This document shows positions 25,867-34,349 of a DNA stretch of 64,000 bases, piece after piece. The stretch covers positions 45,406-109,405 of the forward strand of contig NZ_CABSIF010000012.1 in NCBI RefSeq assembly GCF_902477725.1, read 5' to 3'. The notes beneath the pieces are model-generated. The model was not told where the DNA came from, did not search any database, and was given only the letters and a program-made list of their open reading frames with translations. A program made the position numbers and the translations under genes. How positions within the stretch are numbered: position 1 is the stretch's first letter; each line of letters starts with the position of its first letter. Source of the DNA: an uncultured Desulfovibrio sp. GTDB lineage: Bacteria; Desulfobacterota; Desulfovibrionia; Desulfovibrionales; Desulfovibrionaceae.

Positions 25867-26483
25867 TTGAAGAGCCTCCTCTGTACGCTGTTAGCGTGCA
25901 AAATGCCCGGAATTATCAACGTCTTGAAACGAAGGAACCGGGTGCGGCGAGCGGATGCTCAGATGCGCGTTTATTGTGCTGGCCAAGATGTGGCAAACCC
26001 ATAAAAACGGACGCGAGGATGCTTTTCTGAAAGGGAGCGGTCTGGACAGTGGAACAGGCCAACGGATTGTTGCACAATGAATAGTGCAACAGCCGGGAGA
26101 ACTGACATAGACTCCGTGCAGCCATCACAGTTGCCTAAAAAGCCGTGACAATACGCCAACGCTTCGTAGCCCTGCAGGTCGCAACCGGGTTTTGGTGAGG
26201 CAGAAATAAAATTTCAGCCCCAAGGGGAGAGTAGGGGGAACCCACATGCGGTTCCCGTGCACATTAAGCCAACCCAGCGGAACCAAATTATCGCAACTCT
26301 GGAGAGACTGACTGTGTACGCCTCAAGAAATACTCACAACATGAGATAAGTCAAGGAGTTTAATTATCAGGTATGCGTGTTTTTGGCCGCGCATAGGGCT
26401 GAAATATCCGCGCAATCAGGCAAGGCTGCGTGTAAAATTAATGAGATATGAAAGAAAAATATCTGACATTAGAACAATAAAAA
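25867..26483. other. Long non-coding region with hairpins
   Basis: About 620 bases have no believable gene on either strand. Two small hairpins are visible: an 8-base stem at 26068-26075 with 26084-26091, and a 7-base stem at 26236-26242 with 26250-26256. The composition is intermediate and not the AT-rich style of the other gaps. A small structured RNA or a decayed gene are both possible; I could not match it to tmRNA, RNase P, 6S or a known riboswitch. Confidence 0.4.
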
Positions 26484-26547
26484 TGCACGGTTTCAAAAAC
26501 AACCGTGCAGACCAGAAAGGCCGAAGCAGCTTTCAACCGCTTCGGCC
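26484..26547 (-). terminator. Two hairpins downstream of mltA
   Basis: Two stems of nine bases each (26484-26492 with 26501-26509, and 26519-26527 with 26539-26547) lie 70-130 bases beyond the mltA stop codon on the minus strand. They probably end that transcript. Confidence 0.5.
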
Positions 26548-26619
26548 CCATATGCTTCTGAAATTTTCAACCAAGTCCGTCAGCATCGCTGCTGGCGGCA
26601 AAAGGCCTGTTAGCCAGCC

Positions 26620-27723
26620 CTAGCGCGCCAGCAGCACCCAGGCGGGCCCCTTGGCGTCCAGATGGCTTGCCACGTAGTTGGCGCGCTGGTCGCCGCCGCA
26701 GAAAATATCTATGCGGTTACGCTTGATGGCTCCGCCCACGTCCTGGGCAAGGCCAATGCCGCGCAGGGGCATCTTGCCCTTGGTTTCATCCGGAATATTG
26801 ACGCCGTAGGCCACAATGGAGCCGAGCGGGATAAAGCCGCGATCCGTTGCGAGCGTCAGCCAGTCGTCCACCTGGTAGCCCATGGCTCCCGTGGGGCCGC
26901 GCATGCCGTATTTAAAGAAGACATAGCTCGGGTTATCATTGAGAATTTCGCGCACACGGCCGGGATTGTTTTTGAACCACTCGCGCTGTTCAAAAATATC
27001 GCCGCGCCTGAGCAGGCCTTTTTCGCGCATGATGCGGCCAGAGCTTTTGTATTTGTGCCCGTTCTGGCCCGCGTAGTTAACGTAGGCTTGAGTGCCGTCG
27101 TCAAAAATCAGGCGGCCAGAACCTTGGATTTCAAGAAAAAACACGTCAACAGGGTCTGCGGCCCAAGCCAGTTCCAGCCCCTTGCCCGCCAGCACCTGCT
27201 TTTCTTCGATGGTGCGGCGGTCATAGTACTGCCCACGCTTGGCAATGACCTTGTTCAGATCCGGGGGCAGGCCATAGATGGCCTGGGTGTACCCCGGTTT
27301 GCGGGTACGGCTGGCGGGGACGGCAGGCTCGTAGTAACCGGAATAGTTGATGCCGCCCGTCACTTCCGCCCAGCGAAAGTTTGCCAGCAGCAGCTCCGGT
27401 TCTTTGTCCAGCCGGGGCAAAAGTTCCTGCAAACGCTCAAGCGTACGCGACAGGTCGCCCCACGTCACGGTCAGGCCGGGGCGCTGCACAGCGATGGCGT
27501 CCTTGGGCTTGCTGTTGACGTAACGCAGCGACTTACGCACACTGGGGGCCATATCCTTCCAGCTTGTCAGATCCTGACTGGCAGGAATAAGATTGCTCAC
27601 AAAAAATTCCGGGCTTTCAAACCCCACCGGCGGCAGGGTTCTTTCCACCACTGGCGGTGGGGCCTGCTTGGCGCAGGCAAACAAAGCCATTGTAACCGCC
27701 AGCAGAAGCAACAGGCGCAACAT
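26620..27723 (-). CDS. mltA: Membrane-bound lytic murein transglycosylase A
   Basis: This lipoprotein of about 367 residues cleaves peptidoglycan glycan strands. The signal peptide ends in LFAC, a lipobox, at about residue 17. The MltA domain contains GYYEP, the ENQ-like region and the 3D-domain motif GLAQDVGGAIKRNRIDIFCG with its catalytic aspartate. The start was placed at 27723 after GCAGGCGGC. Longer starts at 27795 or 27891 would run across the divergent thioesterase start and are less likely. It acts at the periplasmic face of the outer membrane. Confidence 0.88.
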   Translation of the reverse strand: MLRLLLLLAVTMALFACAKQAPPPVVERTLPPVGFESPEFFVSNLIPASQDLTSWKDMAPSVRKSLRYVNSKPKDAIAVQRPGLTVTWGDLSRTLERLQELLPRLDKEPELLLANFRWAEVTGGINYSGYYEPAVPASRTRKPGYTQAIYGLPPDLNKVIAKRGQYYDRRTIEEKQVLAGKGLELAWAADPVDVFFLEIQGSGRLIFDDGTQAYVNYAGQNGHKYKSSGRIMREKGLLRRGDIFEQREWFKNNPGRVREILNDNPSYVFFKYGMRGPTGAMGYQVDDWLTLATDRGFIPLGSIVAYGVNIPDETKGKMPLRGIGLAQDVGGAIKRNRIDIFCGGDQRANYVASHLDAKGPAWVLLAR

Positions 27724-27789
27724 GCCGCCTGCACGGTTTGCAAATCCGCTGCAACAACGCCCGGAAAACGCGTAACAAGGAGCCGTTTC

Positions 27790-28209
27790 GTGCATGACCA
27801 ATTTCCCACCCCTGATATTTGGATGCCGCACCGCGTGTCGTATGGTGAAACAGACACGATGGGCGTGCTTTATTATGCGGAATATCTGCATCTCTTCGAG
27901 CGGGCGCGCAGCGAATACATTCGCCGTTGCGGCATGAGCTATGCGGAAGTTGAAAAGAAAGGCCTTATCCTGCCTGTGCGCGAGGCCCAGTGCCGTTACC
28001 GCTCATCCGCCCGCTATGATGACCTTGTACTTGTGCGCGCTGGCATAGCCGAATGGGCGCGCGCATCCCTGCGCTTTGTATATGAGATATGGAACGAGGA
28101 CAAGACGAGACTTCTGGCCACGGGCATGACCCAGCATGCGCTGGTCAATCACGAAGGTCGCCCCGTTCCTGTGCCGGACTGGTTCCGTAATCTCACCTTT
28201 ACGGAGTAA
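27790..28209 (+). CDS. ybgC: YbgC-type hotdog acyl-CoA thioesterase
   Basis: This 139-residue hotdog-fold thioesterase has the family signature YGETDTMGVLYYAEYLHLFERAR-like region (seen as YGETDTMGVLYYAEYLHLFE) with the catalytic aspartate. The start is a GTG at 27790, chosen because AAGGAG lies seven bases upstream and the first residues match the family. The frame is open further left only because it is antisense to mltA. Relatives hydrolyse short-chain or ACP-bound thioesters and are often linked to envelope genes. No tol-pal genes are next to it. Confidence 0.85.
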   Translation: MHDQFPTPDIWMPHRVSYGETDTMGVLYYAEYLHLFERARSEYIRRCGMSYAEVEKKGLILPVREAQCRYRSSARYDDLVLVRAGIAEWARASLRFVYEIWNEDKTRLLATGMTQHALVNHEGRPVPVPDWFRNLTFTE

Positions 28210-28274
28210 CCGCCAGCCTTCTCCCCTGCCTGCGATGATGCCGAGCCACGCTGCCGCATGAATGTCGGTTCGAT

Positions 28275-28302
28275 CTGCCGCCGCAATCACTTGCGGCGGC
28301 AG
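28275..28302. terminator. Bidirectional terminator after the thioesterase gene
   Basis: A perfect 12-base stem (28275-28286 with 28291-28302) with a four-base loop is followed by A5-T-A-T6. It lies between two convergent genes. Confidence 0.85.
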
Positions 28303-28323
28303 AAAAATATTTTTTCTAAGCCC

Positions 28324-29055
28324 TTAACGGTGCCTGCTCCCGATGGGGCCGGGGTTAGCCCGCAGCTGCTTGCGCGCGGCACGGGCGTCTTCCAGACGTC
28401 GCAGCCTTTCAAGGCGTCCCTCCTCCTCATCGCGTCGCACCGCAGGCAGCCGCTTCTGCCGCACAGGCCGCGCACTACTGAAACGGCGCGCAAGATGCGG
28501 CAATTCAGGGGGCACATCGGCTGCAGGGTCCCCAAGGGGGCAATACGGCGCGCTGGCGCTCTCCCCTCCACCAAGGTACATGGCCAGCCTCGCACTGAGC
28601 GCGCGCATGAGCGGCACAAGGTCTGTATATTCCTCGTTCAGGCCCAAACCGTTAAGATGCCACCGCCCATGCCCGTGGACAACCTTGCGCATCCCTTTAA
28701 GCTCCCGCTCGCGCATGCTCAGGCTGATGCGCACCTCGCCCTCGGGCAAGTGCAGCACAAGGGCCTCGCCCTGCGCTTCGCCCTGCCCCCTGGCGAGAGA
28801 CTCAAGCCGCATACCGGGCGGATTGCCAGCCAGCCGCAAAAGATCTTCCAGCCCGGCGCGGGCTACGCGCAGGTGTTCGCTGGAAGCCATATTTTTTTGA
28901 TCTTCCTGAATTTTTTCTTCCATCTGGCGAATGCGCTCAAGGCATTGTGCGCGCTCGTCCTCAAGCGTGGTCAAACCACGCTTCATCAGCCGCACGCAAA
29001 AAACCACAGCCGCCAAAAAAATCGCACCAGCGCCAGCCCATTCCCATAGCGCCAT
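28324..29055 (-). CDS. Unknown protein with one membrane anchor and coiled coil
   Basis: This 243-residue protein is of unrecognised family. The N-terminus has a single membrane helix (about residues 5-22, WAGAGAIFLAAVVFCVRLMK). An acidic and basic coiled-coil stretch follows to about residue 65, then a soluble domain, and finally a long Arg-rich tail (RRLEDARAARKQLR). The start at 29055 has GGAGGGAGCG upstream. It is alone between two divergent or convergent neighbours. I do not assign a function. Confidence 0.7.
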   Translation of the reverse strand: MALWEWAGAGAIFLAAVVFCVRLMKRGLTTLEDERAQCLERIRQMEEKIQEDQKNMASSEHLRVARAGLEDLLRLAGNPPGMRLESLARGQGEAQGEALVLHLPEGEVRISLSMRERELKGMRKVVHGHGRWHLNGLGLNEEYTDLVPLMRALSARLAMYLGGGESASAPYCPLGDPAADVPPELPHLARRFSSARPVRQKRLPAVRRDEEEGRLERLRRLEDARAARKQLRANPGPIGSRHR

Positions 29056-29276
29056 GGTCGCTCCCTCCGCCTGCTCCAATATATCCGAATAACTGTCACA
29101 GTGGCGGCCTCTGCTGTCAAGCGTTAAGCCTTACATTAAAAGTCGCGGCCTCTTTCCTTTTTTGCGACAAGCCTGTAACGTGGGAACCAATAGCAGATGG
29201 AAGACTTGTTCCTTTCCCTAGTTTCGTTCACCAGGCCGCCAAGGGCGCGCCATATCGCTTACGAAGGGAGAAAACC

Positions 29277-31340
29277 ATGCCTACTCCACTGGAAATGCAA
29301 CGCACGTTCGCCATCGTCGGAACCGGCGGTTGCGGCAAAACATCCCTGGCAGAGATGCTTCTCTACAAGGCCGGGGCGGTGAATCGCCTGGGGGCTGTAG
29401 AAGACGGCACCACATGCCTTGACTACGAACCCGAAGAAACCCGCCGACGCGGCTCCGTTCAACCCTCCTGCGCAACATATCTCTGGAATAAAAACCGCCA
29501 TTTCCTTCTGGATATCCCCGGTGACGGCAACTTTACAGGCGACATGGAATGCCTGCTCAAGGGCGTGGACAGCGTTGTTTTTGTGCTGGACGCCGTGGAC
29601 GGAGTGCGCCCCCTTGCCAAAAAGTTCTGGAATCTGGTCCGCGCAGCCGGATTGCCCTCCATTATAGTGGTCAACAAGGTTGACCGCGACCGCGCCGATT
29701 TTCAGATGGCCCTTGACGGACTCTCGGGCCTGAACGTCAAGCCCGTTGTGCTGCAATTGCCCATTCGCCAGGGCGAATCCTTTGTGGGTGTTGCCGATGT
29801 GCTGACGGGCAAGGCCCGCATGTTTGGCGAAAACGGCGCCGTCGCAGAGGCTGAAATTCCTGCCGCCCTGGCTGACGATGTCAGCCTGCTGCGCGATGTG
29901 ACCGTAGAAAACATCGCTGAGAGCGATGAACAGCTCATGGAAAAATATCTGGAAGAAGGCATTCTTTCAGAAGATGACCTCAAGACAGGCCTGCGCTCGG
30001 GTGTGCTCAAAGGCGAGCTTACGCCGGTGCTGGCCTGCTCGGCCCTTGAAAACAAGGGCGGCGAATCCGTACTGGCCGCCATTGAAACCCTGCTGCCCTC
30101 GCCCCTTGATCGCCCGCCCTTTGCGGGTCGCGATGGCGCAGAACGCGCCGCTGCCCCGGATGGGCCGGTGGCCTGCTTTATTTTCAAAACTTTGGCCGAT
30201 CCTTTTTCGGGGCAGCTTTCCCTCCTGCGGGTTCTTTCCGGCACCATCAACGGCGACGCCACGCTGAAAAACTCCCGCACAGAAGAAAACGAACGCCTCA
30301 GCAACCTGCTGTACATTCAGGGCAAAACGCAGACCCCCTGCAAGGAGCCCATTGGCCCCGGTGCCATCGTGGCCGTTGCCAAGCTCAAGAACACCCGCAC
30401 GGGCGACACCCTCTACGATGAAAAAGCCCCCTTTGCCCTGCCCATGCCCGCCCTGCCCCCGCAGCTCATCACCTATGCCCTCGCCCCCAAGGAAAAAGGG
30501 GAGGAAGACAAGGTCTACGCAGCCATCCAGCGGCTGCTGGATGAAGACATCACCCTGCGTCTGGGGCGCGACGAAGAAACCGGCGACATTCTGCTTTCCG
30601 GCATGGGGCAGTTGCATATCGAGCTTTCGGTCGAAAAGGCCAAACGCCGCTTCAAGGTGGATATCATCCTCAAAACGCCCAAGGTTCCCTACCGCGAAAC
30701 CGTGCGCGGCAAATGTCAGGTACAGGGCCGTCACAAAAAGCAGTCCGGCGGCCGTGGTCAGTTTGGCGATTGCTGGATCGAGATGGAAGGCCTGCCGCGC
30801 GGTTCCGGCTATGTGTTTGAAGACGCCATCGTGGGCGGCGTTATCCCCCGCCAGTACGTTCCCGCCATCGACAAGGGCGTTCAGGAAGCCGCAGCTCGCG
30901 GATTTCTGGCCGGATGCCAGGTGGTGGACTTCCGCGTCAAGGTCTACGATGGCAGCTACCACACGGTAGACTCGTCAGAAATGGCCTTCAAGGTGGCTGG
31001 CTCCGTTGCTTTCAAAAAGGCCATGGAAGGCCTCAAGCCCGTGCTGCTCGAACCCATTGTGCTGCTCACCGTTTCCGTGCCCGATGAAAGCATGGGCGAT
31101 GTCATCGGCGACCTTTCCTCCCGCCGGGGCAAGGTGCTGGGTTCTGATTCGCAGGGCGGCAGCACGGAAATCAAGGCCCACGTGCCCATGAGCGAAGTAC
31201 TGCGCTACGCGCCCGACCTGCGCTCCATGACCGGTGGGCAGGGATTCTTCACCATGGAATTTGCCCATTATGAAGAAGCCCCGCAACCCGTGGCGGAAAA
31301 GGTCATTGCCGAGCATCAGAAACACAAGGCTGCCGAATAA
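29277..31340 (+). CDS. EF-G-like GTPase (EF-G2 type) lacking the catalytic histidine
   Basis: This 687-residue protein has the full domain order of elongation factor G. The P-loop GTGGCGKT is at residues 15-22, the G3 region DIPGDGNF at 79-86 and NKVD at 133-136. Domains II, III, IV (starting near PYRETVRG) and V follow. In translational GTPases G3 reads DTPGH with a catalytic histidine; here the position is Asp83. This places it with the EF-G-like paralogues whose role in translation is uncertain, rather than with the main EF-G. The start at 29277 follows GAAGGGAGAAAACC. It is monocistronic. Confidence 0.88.
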   Translation: MPTPLEMQRTFAIVGTGGCGKTSLAEMLLYKAGAVNRLGAVEDGTTCLDYEPEETRRRGSVQPSCATYLWNKNRHFLLDIPGDGNFTGDMECLLKGVDSVVFVLDAVDGVRPLAKKFWNLVRAAGLPSIIVVNKVDRDRADFQMALDGLSGLNVKPVVLQLPIRQGESFVGVADVLTGKARMFGENGAVAEAEIPAALADDVSLLRDVTVENIAESDEQLMEKYLEEGILSEDDLKTGLRSGVLKGELTPVLACSALENKGGESVLAAIETLLPSPLDRPPFAGRDGAERAAAPDGPVACFIFKTLADPFSGQLSLLRVLSGTINGDATLKNSRTEENERLSNLLYIQGKTQTPCKEPIGPGAIVAVAKLKNTRTGDTLYDEKAPFALPMPALPPQLITYALAPKEKGEEDKVYAAIQRLLDEDITLRLGRDEETGDILLSGMGQLHIELSVEKAKRRFKVDIILKTPKVPYRETVRGKCQVQGRHKKQSGGRGQFGDCWIEMEGLPRGSGYVFEDAIVGGVIPRQYVPAIDKGVQEAAARGFLAGCQVVDFRVKVYDGSYHTVDSSEMAFKVAGSVAFKKAMEGLKPVLLEPIVLLTVSVPDESMGDVIGDLSSRRGKVLGSDSQGGSTEIKAHVPMSEVLRYAPDLRSMTGGQGFFTMEFAHYEEAPQPVAEKVIAEHQKHKAAE

Positions 31341-31381
31341 CCATTGGGGTGAGGCAGACCACCTCTCCCTCTTATAGATGA

Positions 31382-31415
31382 CAAACCGGCTGTTTTCTGT
31401 AAAACAGCCGGTTTG
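31382..31415 (+). terminator. Terminator of the EF-G-like gene
   Basis: A perfect 15-base stem (31382-31396 with 31401-31415) with a four-base loop lies 42 bases after the stop codon. Confidence 0.75.
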
Positions 31416-31441
31416 CGCGTCTTTGCCGCAAGCAACATAAT

Positions 31442-32272
31442 ATGGAAAACATGGAACGCCCGCTCACAATACTCTGCACCCCCCTGCCCTCTGGCTCCAG
31501 TAAAGAGCTGGAAGGCTGGCGCTGTGCGCTTGAAGCGGCGCTGGAACCATGGCTGGACGACAGGCAGCTTGCCCATGTGCGCCGCTTTGGCCGCTCGCCA
31601 AACGGTCAGACCGAGGCTCGGGAGATGCGGCAGGACGTGCTGCGGGCGGCTTTGTCGCGGCTGCTCGCGCGCGCCCAACTGGTGACGCATGCCGCACAGC
31701 AGGCCAGAGCAATAAGTTCAAGCATCGCAGGGCCGCTGCCGCAACTGGGCATGGATACTCAGGGCCGCCCCCTGTTCACCGGTTGGCACGCGGCCTTCAG
31801 CCACAGCGGCGAGGCGGCCTTTTGCGCCCTTTGCCCTGCGCCAGCAGATGCCGCCGTTGCCCCTCATGCGCTGGATGCGGAATCGTTGCTTTCATCGCCG
31901 CCAGCCCTCAATGCCTTTGCCCCGGCAGAACTGCCCTGGCACGAGACCGGCCTTTCACAGCAGGGCATCAACCGTGAAGCCCTGCGCCGCTGGACAATCA
32001 AGGAGGCCCTGCTCAAGGCATCCGGTCTGGGGCTGGGCATGAATCCCGCCAGGATTCCCACAGGGAGGTTCGGCCAGCGGGCCGGGATCTGGCACGGGCC
32101 GATGGGCATCTTTTACTGGCGCAGCCTGCCCTACCCCGGACACTGGCTGTGCATGGCGCAACAGATGAACGCAGGAACAGACTTCCAACCTGAATTTTTA
32201 CGGGCACTGGTGCTCCGTCAGACCCCGGCTACCCTGCTGCGCGCCCTTTCCGCCCTACGCCCGCGCGTCTGA
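31442..32272 (+). CDS. 4'-phosphopantetheinyl transferase superfamily protein
   Basis: This 276-residue protein is likely of the Sfp-type phosphopantetheinyl transferase family. The C-terminal half has the motif RRWTIKEALLKASGLGLGMN, matching the W-x-x-K-E-A-x-x-K signature that binds CoA and Mg2+. An AFSHSG segment near residue 118 matches the conserved histidine region. The usual GxDxE motif is weak (DAE in HALDAESLL), so activity is not certain. Such enzymes activate carrier proteins. A carrier domain occurs in the acyltransferase fusion at 51036-54953, but no direct link is shown. It precedes trmD by 56 bases. Confidence 0.7.
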   Translation: MENMERPLTILCTPLPSGSSKELEGWRCALEAALEPWLDDRQLAHVRRFGRSPNGQTEAREMRQDVLRAALSRLLARAQLVTHAAQQARAISSSIAGPLPQLGMDTQGRPLFTGWHAAFSHSGEAAFCALCPAPADAAVAPHALDAESLLSSPPALNAFAPAELPWHETGLSQQGINREALRRWTIKEALLKASGLGLGMNPARIPTGRFGQRAGIWHGPMGIFYWRSLPYPGHWLCMAQQMNAGTDFQPEFLRALVLRQTPATLLRALSALRPRV

Positions 32273-32328
32273 TCGGCCTGGGCAGACATTTCCTTGCAAG
32301 GCGAACGTTTTTACGGCACTCTCCGCCC

Positions 32329-33636
32329 ATGCCGCGTTTTCACCTTGTCACGCTTTTTCCCGAATTTTTCGAGTCGCCCCTGTCCACCGCCCTCATGGGC
32401 CGTGCACGGGAGGCTGGCATTGTGGAATGCAGCCTTCATGACCCCCGACAGTTCAGCACAGACAAACACCGTCATGTGGACGACCGCCCCTACGGCGGCG
32501 GCCCCGGCATGGTCATGCAGGGCGAGCCTCTGGCCCGCGCCCTGCGCTCCATTGAGCGGCCCGGCCGCATGCTGTTCATGGCCCCCGGCGGACGCCCGCT
32601 GACGCAGGACATGGTGCGCGATCTTGCGCGCGAGGAAGACCTGACCATTGTTTGCGGCAGGTACGAGGGCATTGACGCGCGGCTGTTGCAGCTGTTTCCG
32701 CTTGAACCTGTGAGCGTGGGCGATATTGTGCTCAACGGCGGCGAAAGCGCGGCTCTTTCCGTGCTGGAGGCCGTGGCCCGCCTCATGCCCGGTTTTATGG
32801 GCAAGGAAGAATCCGGCGACGACGAAAGCTTTTCTCACGGATTGCTGGAATACCCGCACTATACGCGGCCAGAATCCCTGGAAGGTCTGTCGGTTCCCGA
32901 GGTGCTGCAAAGCGGCGACCATGCCCGCATCGCCCAGTGGCGCAGGCAGGAATCCGTGCGCGCCACCTTGCGCATGCGCCCGGAAATGTTGAATGAAGCG
33001 CCGCTCTATCGCGAAGACGTGCAAACGCTGGCTGAAACCCCACGTGACAGGCCGGGACGCAACCTTTCGTTCTGCCTTGTTCACTACCCGGTTTCCCTTG
33101 GGCCAAAAAAAATCGGCGCTTCCTCTTTGACAAATCTGGACATACACGATATAGCCCGAATTTCCCGCAGCTATGCGATGGGTTCCTTTTATCCGGTGAC
33201 CCCTCTTCGCGACCAGTTGCGGGTACTGGAAGAAATTTTGCGTCACTGGACGCGGGGGCCGGGCGGTATCGGAAACGCCGACCGCGCTCAGGCCCTCGGC
33301 CTGGTGCAACCCGCGACTTCGCTTGAAGAAGCGGTGGCGCATATGACCGCGCAGCATGGAACGCGACCCAGACTGGTGGCTAGTTCTGCCGTCTGGCCTG
33401 CCAAGGGCAAGGCATCCCAACCGGGACGCATGCCCATGACTCCGCGTGACGTGCGGCGCTGGTGCGACCAGGGGCCGGTTATGCTCTGCCTGGGCACGGC
33501 GCAAGGGCTTGCGCCGGAGGTGCTCGAACAGTGCGAAGGCACTCTGAGGCCGGTGCGTTTTTTGGGCTACAACCATCTTTCGGTGCGCAGCGCGGCCGCC
33601 ATTCTGGCCGACAGGATATTAGGCGACTACTACTGA
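32329..33636 (+). CDS. trmD: tRNA (guanine37-N1)-methyltransferase fused to a second RNA methyltransferase domain
   Basis: This is a 435-residue bifunctional-looking protein. Residues 1 to about 240 are a full TrmD with the knot motifs PYGGGPGMVM, CGRYEGIDARL and SVGDIVLNGGE that bind AdoMet. The C-terminal 190 residues resemble the Methyltrn_RNA_4 family (SPOUT fold), with PVMLCLGTAQGLAPEVLE and FLGYNHLSVRSAAAIL as late knot motifs. TrmD makes m1G37 next to the anticodon and prevents frameshifting. The extra domain is known in delta-proteobacteria and its target RNA is unproven. rplS follows, the usual partner. Confidence 0.93.
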   Translation: MPRFHLVTLFPEFFESPLSTALMGRAREAGIVECSLHDPRQFSTDKHRHVDDRPYGGGPGMVMQGEPLARALRSIERPGRMLFMAPGGRPLTQDMVRDLAREEDLTIVCGRYEGIDARLLQLFPLEPVSVGDIVLNGGESAALSVLEAVARLMPGFMGKEESGDDESFSHGLLEYPHYTRPESLEGLSVPEVLQSGDHARIAQWRRQESVRATLRMRPEMLNEAPLYREDVQTLAETPRDRPGRNLSFCLVHYPVSLGPKKIGASSLTNLDIHDIARISRSYAMGSFYPVTPLRDQLRVLEEILRHWTRGPGGIGNADRAQALGLVQPATSLEEAVAHMTAQHGTRPRLVASSAVWPAKGKASQPGRMPMTPRDVRRWCDQGPVMLCLGTAQGLAPEVLEQCEGTLRPVRFLGYNHLSVRSAAAILADRILGDYY

Positions 33637-33714
33637 CGCAACACGGCGGCCTGAGCGCATCGGCGCCGCTTTGCAACGACGCAACAATCCGCCCGGATTT
33701 GCAAGGAGTTCACG

Positions 33715-34062
33715 ATGGACATCATCAGGAAAATTGAACTGGAAAACCAGCGCATGGATCTTCCCGCGTTTCGCTCCGGCGACACGGTGAAAGTGCACCT
33801 GCGCATTGTGGAAGGCGAAAAAGAACGTATCCAGGTCTTCCAGGGTAACGTTATCCGCATCAAGCGCGGCACCACCAGCGCCACCTTTACGGTGCGCAAG
33901 GTTTCCGACGGCGTGGGCGTGGAACGTATTTTCCCGCTCAACTCGCCCTTCATCGACCGCGTTGAGCTGATCACGCAGGGCCGCGTGCGCCGCAGCCGCC
34001 TGTACTACCTGCGTGCCCTCAAGGGCAAAGCCGCGCGCATCAAGCCGCGTGGCCGCTTCTGA
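33715..34062 (+). CDS. rplS: 50S ribosomal protein L19
   Basis: This 115-residue protein has the L19 signature in GDTVKVHLRIVEGEKERIQV and the conserved end LYYLRALKGKAARI. It lies at the interface of the ribosomal subunits. The ATG at 33715 follows CAAGGAGTTCACG. It follows trmD by 78 bases, the standard pairing. Confidence 0.97.
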   Translation: MDIIRKIELENQRMDLPAFRSGDTVKVHLRIVEGEKERIQVFQGNVIRIKRGTTSATFTVRKVSDGVGVERIFPLNSPFIDRVELITQGRVRRSRLYYLRALKGKAARIKPRGRF

Positions 34063-34191
34063 TCCTTTTTTAGGCATCAGAATCGCAGCGAGCGTTTTTA
34101 CGGCGCGCCAGGGCATGCAGGCAACTGCAAAATCCCTGGCGCGCTGTTCGCGCGTCTTTAGAACAGTTAGCGCTTGAAATACTCGGTTACG

Positions 34192-34218
34192 GCAGGCAAA
34201 GCTGCCTGCTCGCTTTTT
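34192..34218 (+). terminator. Terminator after rplS
   Basis: A seven-base stem (34192-34198 with 34203-34209) with a four-base loop and a T5 run follows rplS. An additional 11-base inverted repeat lies just before it (34103-34113 with 34134-34144). rnhB then starts at 34350. Confidence 0.6.
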
Positions 34219-34349
34219 GTGGCAAGGATTTTCAAAAAAATTCTTGCAGAGCAGTTAACACATTTCATTTATAAACTGCTCTAAACCGACGCGCTGACCA
34301 TCACGTATTGACCATAGGGTCGCGGCCCTTGCTGCGCAGCGGAGAAATC

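Noticed and set aside
25867..26483. Match to tmRNA, RNase P, 6S RNA or a cobalamin riboswitch
   Set aside because: None of the diagnostic conserved boxes of these RNAs could be found on either strand.
26662..27789. Plus-strand extension of the thioesterase frame to 515 codons
   Set aside because: The first 376 codons are antisense to mltA. Only the part after the GTG at 27790 matches the YbgC family and has a ribosome site.
32311..33576. Minus-strand frame of 421 codons
   Set aside because: It is antisense to trmD, whose knot motifs are unmistakable.
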